A stretch of 64,000 nt of DNA from Dongia_B soli (GTDB lineage Bacteria; Pseudomonadota; Alphaproteobacteria; Dongiales; Dongiaceae), in the NCBI RefSeq assembly GCF_034044715.1, contig NZ_JAXCLW010000012.1:15643-79642 (forward strand), written 5' to 3'. Numbering within the stretch: position 1 is the first letter of the stretch; each line of letters opens with the position of its first letter. Below the pieces are notes generated by a model. It made no database searches and was not told the DNA's origin. It was given only the letters and a program-made list of their open reading frames with translations. Positions 8,837 to 18,010 of the stretch are shown one piece after another. The position numbers and the translations under genes are program-made.

Positions 8837-9649
8837 TCAGCTGCGGTTCTTCAGCGCGACTTCACGGAGCGCCAATTGGCGTGATTTGCCGTTCTGCCAG
8901 GCATCCGCGCCCGAGAGAACCTGCGGCGCCGAGGCCGCCAGATCTTCGCGGCGTCGCTTGGCATCCATCGTGGACATGTCCAGCTCCTTGTCCCGCTTCT
9001 GGATCATCTCGGACTTGAGCTGGCCGTCTGCGGTGAAACCCATCATCAACTGAGGGATGCCGAGCGGCAGGGAGGTGTCGCGGTCGATCTGCCAGGTATG
9101 CCAGGTCTTGCCATAGGTGGAAACCAGGCTAGCGATTGCCGTATGTACGACCGGCGCCGGAATGCCGGGCATCAACAATTCGCCGGATGTAGTCTCGTGA
9201 CGGTGGCTGTGCCAAAGCGGCTTCTCCTCAGCGGGCAGGGAGTTGAAGATGCGGGCCGAGACGATGTATTCGATGCCGATCAAGCGGGAATCGGCTGTGT
9301 TGCCATCATAAATCACGCACTGGAAGAACTCTTCGTTGACATGCGCGCAGAAATGATGCGCCTCGACCTGCCGGCCCATGTCGTCGGCATAGAAGTGGAA
9401 GCCGTTCAAATACATGTTGATGGCATGGATCGGTGATTTGCCTTGGAGCAGATCGGCGCCGATGCCGAGCATCTCGCTTTTGGTGGATTTCTCCGCACCG
9501 GGGATCGCGCCAGGCTGGATATCCGAAGGCGTGGTATTTTGCGCCGCCGCCCGCCCGCAGACGCAGGTAAGCGACGCCGCGGCCGCGCCCAGCCACGCGG
9601 AAAATCCACGCCGGCTGACCGGCATCAGGATTCTGCTCATCGAAATCAC
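8837..9649 (-). CDS. OBAP-family (DUF1264) protein with Tat signal
   Basis: 270 residues. The core, from KSEMLGIGADLLQGKSPIHAINMYLNGFHFY through EAHHFCAHVNEEFFQCVIYDG and RLIGIEYIVSARIFNSLPAEEKPLWHSHRHE, closely follows the oil-body-associated-protein/DUF1264 family known from plants, fungi and some bacteria. The N-terminus has a twin-arginine motif (SRRGFSAWLG) followed by a hydrophobic Ala-rich region, so the protein is probably exported folded. The biochemical role of the family is unclear; the conserved His/Cys/Glu residues suggest metal binding (inference). It ends upstream of an SDR gene in the same orientation with a 12-base gap, so the two may be cotranscribed. Confidence 0.82.
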   Translation of the reverse strand: MISMSRILMPVSRRGFSAWLGAAAASLTCVCGRAAAQNTTPSDIQPGAIPGAEKSTKSEMLGIGADLLQGKSPIHAINMYLNGFHFYADDMGRQVEAHHFCAHVNEEFFQCVIYDGNTADSRLIGIEYIVSARIFNSLPAEEKPLWHSHRHETTSGELLMPGIPAPVVHTAIASLVSTYGKTWHTWQIDRDTSLPLGIPQLMMGFTADGQLKSEMIQKRDKELDMSTMDAKRRREDLAASAPQVLSGADAWQNGKSRQLALREVALKNRS

Positions 9650-9661
9650 CTGCTCGCGATA

Positions 9662-10453
9662 TCAGTGCTTCGCTTCGGGCGGCGCAGCCTGCTTGCGATG
9701 CTGCATCGCCAGGAGTTCAGCCGGCGTGACATTTGCCAGCGTCGTTTGCAGCTTGTTCTTCCAACCGGTCACGATATCGCCTTCGCCTTTCATCATGGCT
9801 TCGAAGCCGGCTTCTGCTACCTCCGCCGCGCTGTCCTTTTCGCCGCGACCGATCTCGGTGTCCAGCATCTCTGCCCGCCGGAAGAAATTGGTATCCGTCG
9901 CGCCCGGCATCAGGCAGGTGACGGTCACGCGGGAATCTTTCAGTTCCTCGCGTAAGGCGAAAGAGAAGTTGTCGATGAAGGCTTTGGTGCCATTATAGAC
10001 CGCCTGATAGCTGCCGGGGATATAGCCGGCGATGGAACCGGTAATCAGGATCCTGCCGTCCTTGTTTCGGCGCATCTCCTTGCCGATCAGATGGATGAGA
10101 TAGATCGTGCCCGTGATGTTGGTGTCCACGATATGCTTGGCGCGCGTGAAATCCTGATCGAGGAAAGCGTGGCCAAGGCCATGGCCTGCATTGGCGAGCA
10201 GTGCCGCGACCGGCTGCTGCATGGCCTGGATGGCGCGATGGAACTCATCCACGCCCTCCATCGTTGCCAGATCCGTCTCGACAGCATCAACCGCTTTTCC
10301 GCCCAGCTTGCGCAGCTCATCGGCCACGGTGTGAATGGCAGGCTCATCCGCCGCAATCGCGAGATCGAACCCGCGCTGCGCGCAGATCTTCGCCAGCTCA
10401 TATCCAATGCCGCTTGACGCCCCGGTTACGACAGCCAAAGGGTTCCCGGCCAT
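9662..10453 (-). CDS. Short-chain dehydrogenase/reductase
   Basis: 263-residue NAD(P)-dependent oxidoreductase. The Rossmann motif is VTGASSGIGYELAKICAQRG, followed by NAGHGLG (NNAG-like), a catalytic Ser in ILITGSIAGYIPGSYQAVYNGTKAF, and the Y-x3-K pair in YNGTK. The C-terminal extension with DFV-like features resembles the DltE-type 'classical' SDRs. The start is set at ATG 10453 (MAGNPLAVV), which has a GGAGA ribosome site 5 bases upstream; a start seven codons earlier is possible. It sits between the zinc alcohol dehydrogenase gene upstream and the OBAP gene downstream, all on the same strand. Substrate unknown. Confidence 0.88.
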   Translation of the reverse strand: MAGNPLAVVTGASSGIGYELAKICAQRGFDLAIAADEPAIHTVADELRKLGGKAVDAVETDLATMEGVDEFHRAIQAMQQPVAALLANAGHGLGHAFLDQDFTRAKHIVDTNITGTIYLIHLIGKEMRRNKDGRILITGSIAGYIPGSYQAVYNGTKAFIDNFSFALREELKDSRVTVTCLMPGATDTNFFRRAEMLDTEIGRGEKDSAAEVAEAGFEAMMKGEGDIVTGWKNKLQTTLANVTPAELLAMQHRKQAAPPEAKH

Positions 10454-10479
10454 GGCATTCTCCTTCGCGAGCAATTTCC

Positions 10480-11649
10480 CTAGGGTTTCATGACGACTTT
10501 GATGCAGCCGTCTTCCTTGTCGCGGAATTTCTTGTAGAGCGTCGGTCCATCTTCCAACCTTGCCCGATGGGTAATGACGAAGGAGGGATCAATGTCGCCG
10601 TTCTCGATCCGCTGCAGTAAATGGGGCAGGTAACGCTGGACCGGTGTCTGCGCCATCTTGAAGGTCAGCCCCCGATTGATGGCCGAGCCCATCGGTACAT
10701 TGTCGAGCACGCCGCCATAAACACCGACAATGGAGACGATGCCGAAATTGCGGCAGCATTGTATTGCCTGGCGCAGAACGTGCGGACGGTCGGTGCCGAG
10801 AAGCACGGCCATCTTGGCGCGATCGACAACAGTATCGATGCCACTGCCAATGTCCGGTTCGGTGCCGACGGCGTCGATGCAGGCATCGGCCCCGCGCCCC
10901 TTGGTCAGGTCGCGGATGCGCTCGCTCACCTCTTCTTCCGAGAAGTCGATGGTGACCGCGCCGGCTTCGCGGGCGAGGGCGAGCCGTTCCGGCACGCGGT
11001 CGACCGCCAGGACGCGCGCCGCTCCCAGCAGAAAGGCGCTGCGGATCGCCATTTGTCCTACCGGACCGCAGCCCCAGATCGCGATCGTCTCGCCACCTTT
11101 GATGTCGCAGAATTCAGCGGCCATATAGCCGGTCGGAAAGATATCGGAGAGGAATAGAACTTGTTCATCGCTCAGGCCGCTCTCGATCTTGATTGGCCCT
11201 ACATCCGCATAAGGTACACGCAGATATTCCGCTTGTCCGCCTGCATAGCCGCCGAGAAGATGGGAATAGCCGAATAGACCGGCGGGCGATTGGCCCCACA
11301 GTTTCGCGGCTGCCGCGGCATCGGGATTGGTTCGTTCACATCCCGAGTAGAAGCCATTCCGACAAAAGAAGCATTCGCCGCAGGAGATGGTGAAGGGGAC
11401 GACAACGCGATCGCCAACCTTGAGCTTGCGATTGTCCTTGCCGATTTCGACGACCTCACCCATGGTTTCGTGACCGACGATATCGCCACTATGCATCGCC
11501 GGCATCACGCCGTCATAGAGGTGAAGATCAGAACCGCAAATCGCGCAGGCAGTCACTTTGATAATCGCATCGCGCCCTTCCCGAATTGCCGGATCGGGGA
11601 CGCTTTCGCATCTTATGTCGCCTTTGCCGTGCCAAGTGAGCGCTTTCAT
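10480..11649 (-). CDS. Zinc-dependent alcohol/formaldehyde dehydrogenase
   Basis: 389-residue medium-chain dehydrogenase. Catalytic-zinc residues lie in CAICGSDLHLYDG and GHETMGEVVEIG. The structural zinc loop is CGECFFCRNGFYSGC. The nucleotide-binding motif is IWGCGPVGQMAI. The overall pattern, including the TNPDAAAAAKLWGQSPAGLFGYSHLLGGYAGGQAEYLRVPYAD insertion, matches the FdhA/glutathione-independent formaldehyde dehydrogenase-like subfamily, common in alphaproteobacteria. It is followed at 26 bases by the SDR gene and then the OBAP gene. The true substrate (formaldehyde, other alcohol or aldehyde) cannot be fixed from sequence. Confidence 0.9.
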   Translation of the reverse strand: MKALTWHGKGDIRCESVPDPAIREGRDAIIKVTACAICGSDLHLYDGVMPAMHSGDIVGHETMGEVVEIGKDNRKLKVGDRVVVPFTISCGECFFCRNGFYSGCERTNPDAAAAAKLWGQSPAGLFGYSHLLGGYAGGQAEYLRVPYADVGPIKIESGLSDEQVLFLSDIFPTGYMAAEFCDIKGGETIAIWGCGPVGQMAIRSAFLLGAARVLAVDRVPERLALAREAGAVTIDFSEEEVSERIRDLTKGRGADACIDAVGTEPDIGSGIDTVVDRAKMAVLLGTDRPHVLRQAIQCCRNFGIVSIVGVYGGVLDNVPMGSAINRGLTFKMAQTPVQRYLPHLLQRIENGDIDPSFVITHRARLEDGPTLYKKFRDKEDGCIKVVMKP

Positions 11650-11792
11650 CTACGCCTCCAGAATGCCAATAGATAGATGCGACGGGAACGAGACTGCTTA
11701 GAGACGGCAACCGTCTCGCGCAGCAAGCGTTCCAGGCTGAGGTGAAATAGAGTCGGAACGAACTGGCGGTACGTACTTGGCTTCGGTCGCTC

Positions 11793-12380
11793 TCAGTGCC
11801 AGTCGCCGGCCAGGAGCTGCTCGGTTTCGAGCGCCAGTATCTGCTGGCTGAAACGCTGCCGGTAAAGCGTCAGCAAGGCGTCGTGGCACGGATCGGAGGA
11901 GCTGCAGATCGCATCGATCGGCAAAATCACCCGAAAGCCGAAATCGACCGCATGAAGGACGGTTGCCAGGACGCAGACATCAGTTTCCGCGCCGGAGATG
12001 ATGACATTCGGGCAGCGCCAAGCGTTCAATTGTTGCAAAAGCGCCGGATTGGAGAAAGCGGAATAGGTCATCTTATCGATCAGTTTTGCCGGCGGAATGA
12101 ACTTATCCAGCGGTGACATCAAATCCAATACATTGCCGGCCAAATGATCGCGCGTGACGTTGCGCCATTTCGAATAAAAATCACGCCAGGTGCCTCTCAT
12201 TTCATCCGGCGTGCGCGGCGGGATGAAACGGGTAAAGACTGTCCGCTCGGGCAAGGTCTCGGCGAGCGCCACGACTTTCGGCAGGATGCGCTCCGCCCAC
12301 GGGGCGGGCCAAGGGCTGCCGGCTTTCAGCAGATTTTGCATATCGACGCAGAGATGCGCCGCGGAGGCTAAACCACTCAT
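11793..12380 (-). CDS. Isochorismatase-family cysteine hydrolase
   Basis: 195 residues with the alpha/beta fold of the isochorismatase/nicotinamidase superfamily. The catalytic Asp is in HLCVDMQNLL, and the nucleophilic Cys is in the ISGAETDVCVLATVLHAVDFGF strand-turn. A Lys between them completes the usual triad. Such enzymes hydrolyse amides or vinyl ethers in the cytosol; no neighbour indicates the substrate. The mid-region FIPPAKLIDKMTYSAFSNPALLQQLNAWRC is typical. It is a lone gene 62 bases from the hemerythrin gene upstream. Confidence 0.88.
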   Translation of the reverse strand: MSGLASAAHLCVDMQNLLKAGSPWPAPWAERILPKVVALAETLPERTVFTRFIPPRTPDEMRGTWRDFYSKWRNVTRDHLAGNVLDLMSPLDKFIPPAKLIDKMTYSAFSNPALLQQLNAWRCPNVIISGAETDVCVLATVLHAVDFGFRVILPIDAICSSSDPCHDALLTLYRQRFSQQILALETEQLLAGDWH

Positions 12381-12441
12381 CTGGCCCCCCTCGCGAAGGA
12401 CCGCTCTGTCACGGTCCTTCGCCAGTTAGCAATCAAGATGG

Positions 12442-12897
12442 TCAGGCTGCAGCCTTCATCACCTTGTTCTTTTCCTGCTCCATCTCTTCGCCCATCTTCT
12501 GCAGGGCGGTTGCATCGAAGTGCTCGCCGAGCTGGGTGAAGACGGTGCTTTCTTCTTCCTTGATATGGTGTTCAAGCAAGTCCTTGATGACTTTGAGATA
12601 AGCTTCCCAACGGGTCGAGCCCTTGCTTCGGCTCCGCGCCATGACTTGCAGCAACTGGTCGACCAAGCCGTGCTCGATTTCGCCTTCGATGCCGGCCTCC
12701 TGGGTTTCTTCTTCTTTTTCCTTTTTTAGCTTGGCATAGACGACCTTTTCTTCGGCCTTGGAATGGCTGGTCAATGCCACCTTGAACTCGTCGAAGGTTG
12801 TCTTCAGTGCATCCTCTTGGAGCTTGCCGCTGCTCATTTTTTCCAGCAGCTCCTTTACCTTCTCATGATCCTTTTTGAGCAGTTCCCGGATTTCCAT
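12442..12897 (-). CDS. Hemerythrin-domain protein
   Basis: 151 residues forming a four-helix bundle. Metal-ligand histidines and acids are visible in KKDHEKVKELLEKM, SHSKAEEKVVYAKL, EHGLVDQLL and LEHHIKEEESTVFTQL, in the order expected for a di-iron hemerythrin HHE fold. Roles in the family are oxygen or NO binding, iron storage or stress sensing. The protein is very rich in Lys and Glu. Start ATG 12897 has a GGGAGAA-type ribosome site. Single-gene unit. Confidence 0.9.
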   Translation of the reverse strand: MEIRELLKKDHEKVKELLEKMSSGKLQEDALKTTFDEFKVALTSHSKAEEKVVYAKLKKEKEEETQEAGIEGEIEHGLVDQLLQVMARSRSKGSTRWEAYLKVIKDLLEHHIKEEESTVFTQLGEHFDATALQKMGEEMEQEKNKVMKAAA

Positions 12898-13019
12898 TCT
12901 TTTCTCCCTTAACCGAGGCGGGCCACCCTCTGTCCCGCCGGTCTAGGTCAAATGAATGCAGGTTCCGATTGTTCCGCCCCGGTTCGCTCCTCTCGCATTT
13001 ATGTGATGCTTCGCCGCAA

Positions 13020-13595
13020 TTAGTCGTAGCCGGGGTCGCGCGAGGTTTCTCGCTTTTCGCCCGGCGGAGCGGAAGCGACGTCCGATCGGTTCACGTGCTG
13101 CCAGATCTTATCCAGGAAGACGGCCTCGAGCAGGCAGGCGAAAAATATGTTGTTCGCATCCGGTCTGTTTGGTCCATCCCAACCCTCCACAGCGATCGAT
13201 GCCCGGCTATGCGCCTGCCGCACATCCGGATCGTCGTCATGGCTGCGACGGCGATAGATGACATCAAGGAATTTTTCCGCGGCCTGACCGCCAGCCCGGT
13301 AATCTGCATCGCCGTTGATCCGCAGAACCGTGCTGCGCTCCAGCACCTCCAATCCATCATTACCGCAAAGATGTTGGAACACGCTCGGCATGTCGCTGTA
13401 GTCGCCGGCTGTGGCGCCGCCCTGAACGGCGACACCGTGGATGAAATTGAAAAGGAAGCCGAGAACGAAGGGATCGTGCCAAAAATCAGGCGATAGCCCG
13501 CCCGCCCGCCGGATGATATGCAGCAGGGAATTCGCCGTCTGGGCAGCGGTTTGATAAGGACCGGTCGCCTCTATGGGCCCCGCGATTTCTGGCAT
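13020..13595 (-). CDS. Hypothetical protein
   Basis: 191 residues from ATG 13595 (MPEIAGPIEATG), which has GGAGAAG at good spacing. A start 22 codons earlier is possible but lacks such a site. No signal peptide or transmembrane helix. A compact aromatic region (SPDFWHDPFVLGFLFNFIHGVAV) and a polar acidic C-terminal end suggest a small cytosolic protein. I do not recognise the family. A 175-codon frame on the opposite strand competes, but the minus frame has the better start and amino-acid composition. Confidence 0.55.
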   Translation of the reverse strand: MPEIAGPIEATGPYQTAAQTANSLLHIIRRAGGLSPDFWHDPFVLGFLFNFIHGVAVQGGATAGDYSDMPSVFQHLCGNDGLEVLERSTVLRINGDADYRAGGQAAEKFLDVIYRRRSHDDDPDVRQAHSRASIAVEGWDGPNRPDANNIFFACLLEAVFLDKIWQHVNRSDVASAPPGEKRETSRDPGYD

Positions 13596-13692
13596 CAGAC
13601 TTCTCCGGGAAGACCGGATATATAACCGCGCGGGCGACGGCTGAGTTCCTGGTGAATTCAACGCGACCCCATGGCCGTGTTAATTTGACCCG

Positions 13693-16182
13693 TCAGGGCT
13701 TCGGCAGGGCATAGGCGATGATCGCATCTCCGGCCCTGGTGCCGAGCGAGCCATGACCGCCCGCCACGGCGATGACGAATTGCCGCTGGCTGGCTTCCGA
13801 CCAGTAGCTCATCGGCGTAGCCTGTCCGCCGGCTGGCAGTCGGCCTTCCCAGAGTTGCTTGCCGTCCGAAACGCCATAAGCGCGGATATAATAATCGAGT
13901 GTCGAGGTCAGAAAGGCGACGCCGCCCGCCGTGATGATCGGCCCGCCGAGGCTGGGTACGCCCATTTTGAAAGGCAAAGGCACTGGCGAACTGTCCCGGA
14001 TCGTGCCGTTCTTGTGCATATAAGCGATCTTGCCGGATCTCAGGTCGATGCCGGCGATATACCCCCAGGGCGGCGACTGGCAGGGCAGATTGATGAGCGA
14101 GAGGAAGGGTTCGAGATCGACGCCGAAAGGCGCGCCGCGATTGGGGTTGAGGCCGCCCTCACTGCGCGGGAAGGCAGGTGCCTTCCCTTCTTCCTGCTCC
14201 GATGCCGCAGGTTGCTCCTTCTTGAGACGCTCGTTCCATTCTTTGTCGAATTGCTCGCGTGGAATCAGCCGATCGACAAAGCCCATGTAATCGGGATTGG
14301 CGAAAGCGATCTGCCGCACCGGGTCGACGGCGATGCCGCCCCAGTCGAAGATGCCGAAATTGCCCGGATAGACGAGTGTCCCCTGCAGGGAAGGCGGTGT
14401 GAAAATCCCGTCATAACGCAACGAGCGGAACTTCACCCGGCAGGCAAGCTGGTCGAACATCGTCGCGCCCCACATATCCTTTTCCTGCAGCCTTTCCGGC
14501 GGCAGGAAGGTGAGGGCCGAAAAGGGCTGCGTCGGTGCGGCCGTATCGCCTGCAACGGTGCCCCGCGGCACGGTGCGCTCCTCCACCGGCACGATGGGCT
14601 TGCCGCTGCGCCGGTCGAGCACATAGAGATCGCCGCGCTTGGTCGGCGCGACCAAAGCGGGGACCACGCCTTGTGGCGTGTTCAGGTCGATAAGGCTCGG
14701 CTGGGAGCCCACATCCATATCCCAAAGATCGTGATGCACGGTCTGGAAGACCCAGCGCATCTGCCCGGTATCGATATCGAGGGCGACAATTGCGCTGGAG
14801 AATCTTTCGGTCTGCGGTGACCGTTTCGCGCCAAACTGATCCGGTGGCTGGTTGCCCATGGGGATATAGATAAGGCCGAGCTGCTCATCGGCGCTAGAGA
14901 TGCTCCAGCTATTTGGCGAGCTGCGGGTGTAATGCTGATCCGGCCCGATCGGCTGGGTGTTGTCGGGATTGCCGGAATCCCAGTTCCATTTAAGTTCGCC
15001 GGTCTTGGCATCATAGGCACGAATGACGCCCGAGGGCGAGTTGACATTGACGTTATCGCTGACATTGCCGCCGATGATGACGAGGTTATCGGCGATGACC
15101 GGCGGTGATGTCGAATAATAGAAACCGGCTTGCAGTTCGGGCATGCCGCGCCACAAATCGACCTCGCCATGATTGCCGAAATCCTCGCAGAGCTTGCCGG
15201 TCGCCGCATCGAGCGCAAGCAGCCGCGCGTCTGCCGTCGGCATGAACAGCCGGTGGGCGCAGGGCGTTGTTGCCGCAGCGGATGTGTCGGTGTGATAGGA
15301 GAGGCCTCGGCAGGTCAGATGCTGCAAATCGGGTGACTGCTTCAGCTTCGGATCGTAACGCCACCGCTCCTTTCCCGTCTCGGCATCGAGGGCGATGACA
15401 AAATTATGCGGCGTGCAGATGTACAGCAGGTTGCCGACTTTCAGCGGCGTCACTTCGTAGGTCGTCTCGATGGGATCCTGTGGGCTGCGAATATCCTTGG
15501 TGTGATATTCCCAGGCAACCTGTAACTTGTCGGCATTTGACGGTGTAATCTGATCCAGAGGCGAGTAGCGCTGGCCGAAATGGGTACCGCCATAAGCGGT
15601 CCACTCGCCGTTCGAAGCAAGCGCTCCGCCCGTTGCCGATGGGGCCGTTGTGGATGCGGGCGACGCTGATGCGCTCGACGCCCCGCCGGTCGAGGAGGCG
15701 GTAGTTTCCATCGCTAACCGGCCCGGCCGGTCATGGTGATCGATGAAAACCGAGATGATGCCGACAACGCCGGCGATCGCCAGGCTCGCTGCCAAAGCCA
15801 CTGCGCCACCACGCCCTCCTGTCGCTTCAGGACCGATAGCGCCCGCTCTGAACCAGCGGCCGAAGGACCAGACAAGCACACAGAAGCCAACCAGGAAAAC
15901 GATATCCCCGCGCGCCGCCAACGGCCACCAGTCGAGACCCACTTCCCACACTGACCAAGCCAACGTCCCCAAGACGACCAGCGCATAGAGCCATGGCGCT
16001 TCGCGTCGTTTGAGGAAAATCAAAATACTCGTTGCGATGAAGCCGATGCCTGCAACTATGTAATACCAGGAACCGCCAAGCAGGATGAGGCGCATGCCGC
16101 CATAGCCAAGAACTAGGCCCGCGATCAGGAGGAAGCCGCCCAGCAGCCAGACGGCTAAAGATCGAAGAAAGCGCATATTCAC
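13693..16182 (-). CDS. gcd: Membrane-bound PQQ-dependent glucose dehydrogenase
   Basis: 829-residue quinoprotein oxidising glucose or a related polyol in the periplasm and passing electrons to ubiquinone. The first ~150 residues hold five transmembrane helices. An Ala/Ser/Thr-rich linker (about 160-195) leads to the eight-bladed PQQ propeller starting at GEWTAYGGTHFGQRYSPL. The catalytic segment HHDLWDMDVGSQPSL has Asp at about 485 and 488. The enzyme is cofactor-dependent, and no pqq genes are present here. The quinate/shikimate dehydrogenase branch shares the architecture, so the substrate is not certain. Slightly longer than the usual ~800 because of the linker. Confidence 0.93.
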   Translation of the reverse strand: MNMRFLRSLAVWLLGGFLLIAGLVLGYGGMRLILLGGSWYYIVAGIGFIATSILIFLKRREAPWLYALVVLGTLAWSVWEVGLDWWPLAARGDIVFLVGFCVLVWSFGRWFRAGAIGPEATGGRGGAVALAASLAIAGVVGIISVFIDHHDRPGRLAMETTASSTGGASSASASPASTTAPSATGGALASNGEWTAYGGTHFGQRYSPLDQITPSNADKLQVAWEYHTKDIRSPQDPIETTYEVTPLKVGNLLYICTPHNFVIALDAETGKERWRYDPKLKQSPDLQHLTCRGLSYHTDTSAAATTPCAHRLFMPTADARLLALDAATGKLCEDFGNHGEVDLWRGMPELQAGFYYSTSPPVIADNLVIIGGNVSDNVNVNSPSGVIRAYDAKTGELKWNWDSGNPDNTQPIGPDQHYTRSSPNSWSISSADEQLGLIYIPMGNQPPDQFGAKRSPQTERFSSAIVALDIDTGQMRWVFQTVHHDLWDMDVGSQPSLIDLNTPQGVVPALVAPTKRGDLYVLDRRSGKPIVPVEERTVPRGTVAGDTAAPTQPFSALTFLPPERLQEKDMWGATMFDQLACRVKFRSLRYDGIFTPPSLQGTLVYPGNFGIFDWGGIAVDPVRQIAFANPDYMGFVDRLIPREQFDKEWNERLKKEQPAASEQEEGKAPAFPRSEGGLNPNRGAPFGVDLEPFLSLINLPCQSPPWGYIAGIDLRSGKIAYMHKNGTIRDSSPVPLPFKMGVPSLGGPIITAGGVAFLTSTLDYYIRAYGVSDGKQLWEGRLPAGGQATPMSYWSEASQRQFVIAVAGGHGSLGTRAGDAIIAYALPKP

Positions 16183-16254
16183 AGCTCCGCATCAGCCAAG
16201 CCGTAAACAGCGCGTAGCCGGATTTTGTTCCGCCAGGTCGGGTTGCAAGAAGCT

Positions 16255-16283
16255 GACAGTCCGCGTCGATGCCGCGGACTGTC
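16255..16283 (-). terminator. Hairpin between the CigR-like gene and gcd
   Basis: Perfect 11-base stem (arms GACAGTCCGCG and CGCGGACTGTC) with a 7-base loop, downstream of the minus-strand gene ending at 16317. The tail on that strand is only mildly T-rich, so termination is likely but not certain. Confidence 0.5.
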
Positions 16284-16316
16284 TTCCGCCTATGCTATCT
16301 CTTTGCCTGCATCCTG

Positions 16317-16838
16317 TTACAAGGATGCAGCAGCCACCTGAAGTGCATCTATGATCAAATTGGTCGCGGCCCGAATCAACATGACCCGGTCGTCGATGAT
16401 GACATAGCGATAGCCGGCTTGCAGCGGCGGCAGTTGCTGCAGCAGGTCGGGCGGCAAGTTACGATAGGCGAGACCAGGCGGCAGCGTGCCGCCGCGCGCG
16501 AGTTTCTGCTGAATGCCGGGTGGCAATCCGCCTTTCTTGGCAAGGCCGGGCGGCATATGCTTTTGCTTGTTCTTCTTGCCTTGATGTCCGCTATCGATCG
16601 CCACCCATTGGTCATACCGCTGTTGGTAATAGTCCGCAATGATGCGGCGGGCGACTTCGCTGATAACGATCGCGCCGACACTGGGCGATGAATCGGCCAA
16701 TTGTTCGCCGATGTGGGTAGCGGTGATGGCGTGAGGCGCAGGTGCGACTGCCATCGCCGGTCCCATCGAGACCAGGAATGCAAAACATGCCGCCGGAACG
16801 GCCAATGAAGTGAGAGTTCGGGATTTGCGAGGCATCAT
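16317..16838 (-). CDS. Exported RcnB/CigR-like protein
   Basis: 173 residues from ATG 16838 (MMPRKSRTL), with AAGGAAA upstream. The 44 preceding in-frame codons look non-coding. A signal peptide (LAVPAACFAFLVSMGPAMA) is followed by an Ala-rich stretch. A Lys/Pro/Gly region then repeats the pattern PPGLAKKGGLPPGIQQKLARGGTLPPGLAYRNLPP, ending in GYRYVIIDDRVMLIRAATNLIIDAL. This arrangement is that of CigR/RcnB-family periplasmic proteins. The exact family is a judgement from pattern; function in the periplasm is poorly defined. Confidence 0.7.
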   Translation of the reverse strand: MMPRKSRTLTSLAVPAACFAFLVSMGPAMAVAPAPHAITATHIGEQLADSSPSVGAIVISEVARRIIADYYQQRYDQWVAIDSGHQGKKNKQKHMPPGLAKKGGLPPGIQQKLARGGTLPPGLAYRNLPPDLLQQLPPLQAGYRYVIIDDRVMLIRAATNLIIDALQVAAASL

Positions 16839-17070
16839 TTTCCTTGGCGCTTCGGTCTCAGTCAGCGGCTGCCGGTAGCAGTTACCGCTATGCATGGATA
16901 TTGCTGGTGCATGTCTAGCATGCCGGTGCTGGTTCTTACAGCCGTTGCGGCATCCGCGGCAGGTCTTCAAACTAAATGTGATTCGGCCGCGCCCGGGGAA
17001 TCGGGCGCGATCTTGACATCGGCAACGCCTTTCCGTCTAAAGACAAGGCCGAACATTCGTGGGACCGATC

Positions 17071-18000
17071 ATGGCCATTCTCTATGCTGCCGATCCAAGT
17101 GAAGCCGATCAATGGCTGGGATCGATCCGGGAGATCGATCCGGCGCTGATCTTCCGCCATTGGCCGGATTACGGCCCGGCTGAGGAGATCGATTTCATCA
17201 TCGTCAGCGGCCATCTGCCCGGCGACCTTTCGGCCTTCACCCATGTGCGCGGCATCCAATCGACCTGGGCCGGGGTCAATCACCTGATGCAAGGTGGCGG
17301 CTTGCCGGCCGGCGTGCCGCTCGCCCGCATGGTGGATGACGGCCTCACCGTCAGCATGAGCGAATATATGGTGTTCCACGTGCTGGATCGCCTGCGCCAG
17401 GGCAAGGCCTTGCGACAGGCGCAGCGCGAGCATGTCTGGGCGGATCATCCGGTGCCGGTGGAACAGCGGCCGACCATCGGCATCATGGGGCTTGGTACAT
17501 TGGGCCAGGATGCCGCGCGGCAGCTCTTGCCGCTCGGCTTGACATTGCGCGGTTGGAGCCGCACCGCCAAGCAGGTCGACGGCGTTGAGAGCTTCGCCGG
17601 TCTCGATGCTCTGCCGGCCTTTCTCGGCGGTTGCGATATCCTGATCTGCCTCTTGCCGCTGACACCGGAAACCACCGGTATCCTCAACCGGCGCCTGTTC
17701 GATCTGCTGCCGAAACATGCCTGCCTGATCAATGCGGCACGCGGCGCGCATCTGGTGGAAGAGGATTTATTGGCGGTTCTCGATTCCGGCCATCTCGATC
17801 ATGCCGTGCTGGATGTCTTCCGCACCGAACCGCTGCCGGCTGGCCATCCTTTCTGGGCGCATCCGAAAATCACCATTACCCCGCATATCGCCGCCATCAC
17901 GCGGCCGGGCACGGGAGCTGCATTGATCGTCGAGAATTATCGCCGCGCGACGGCTGGGGAAAGGCTGCAGAACCAGGTTGACCGTGCGCAAGGCTATTAA
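17071..18000 (+). CDS. ghrA: Glyoxylate/hydroxypyruvate reductase (D-2-hydroxyacid dehydrogenase)
   Basis: 309 residues from ATG 17071 (MAILYAADP); a GTG at 17059 is an alternative. The GhrA-type fold is shown by the catalytic Arg in INAARGAHLVEEDLL, Glu and His in VFRTEPLPAGHPFWAHPKITITPHIAAIT, and the NAD(P) motif GIMGLGTLGQDAARQL. It reduces glyoxylate or hydroxypyruvate with NADPH in the cytosol. It is convergent with the GntR gene 10 bases away. Because the regulator is tail-to-tail, control of this gene by it is only a guess. Confidence 0.88.
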   Translation: MAILYAADPSEADQWLGSIREIDPALIFRHWPDYGPAEEIDFIIVSGHLPGDLSAFTHVRGIQSTWAGVNHLMQGGGLPAGVPLARMVDDGLTVSMSEYMVFHVLDRLRQGKALRQAQREHVWADHPVPVEQRPTIGIMGLGTLGQDAARQLLPLGLTLRGWSRTAKQVDGVESFAGLDALPAFLGGCDILICLLPLTPETTGILNRRLFDLLPKHACLINAARGAHLVEEDLLAVLDSGHLDHAVLDVFRTEPLPAGHPFWAHPKITITPHIAAITRPGTGAALIVENYRRATAGERLQNQVDRAQGY

Positions 18001-18010
18001 GCCGGCGACG

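Noticed and set aside
12969..13496. 175-codon plus-strand frame opposite the hypothetical gene at 13020-13595
   Set aside because: Weaker start, no ribosome site and less plausible composition than the minus frame.
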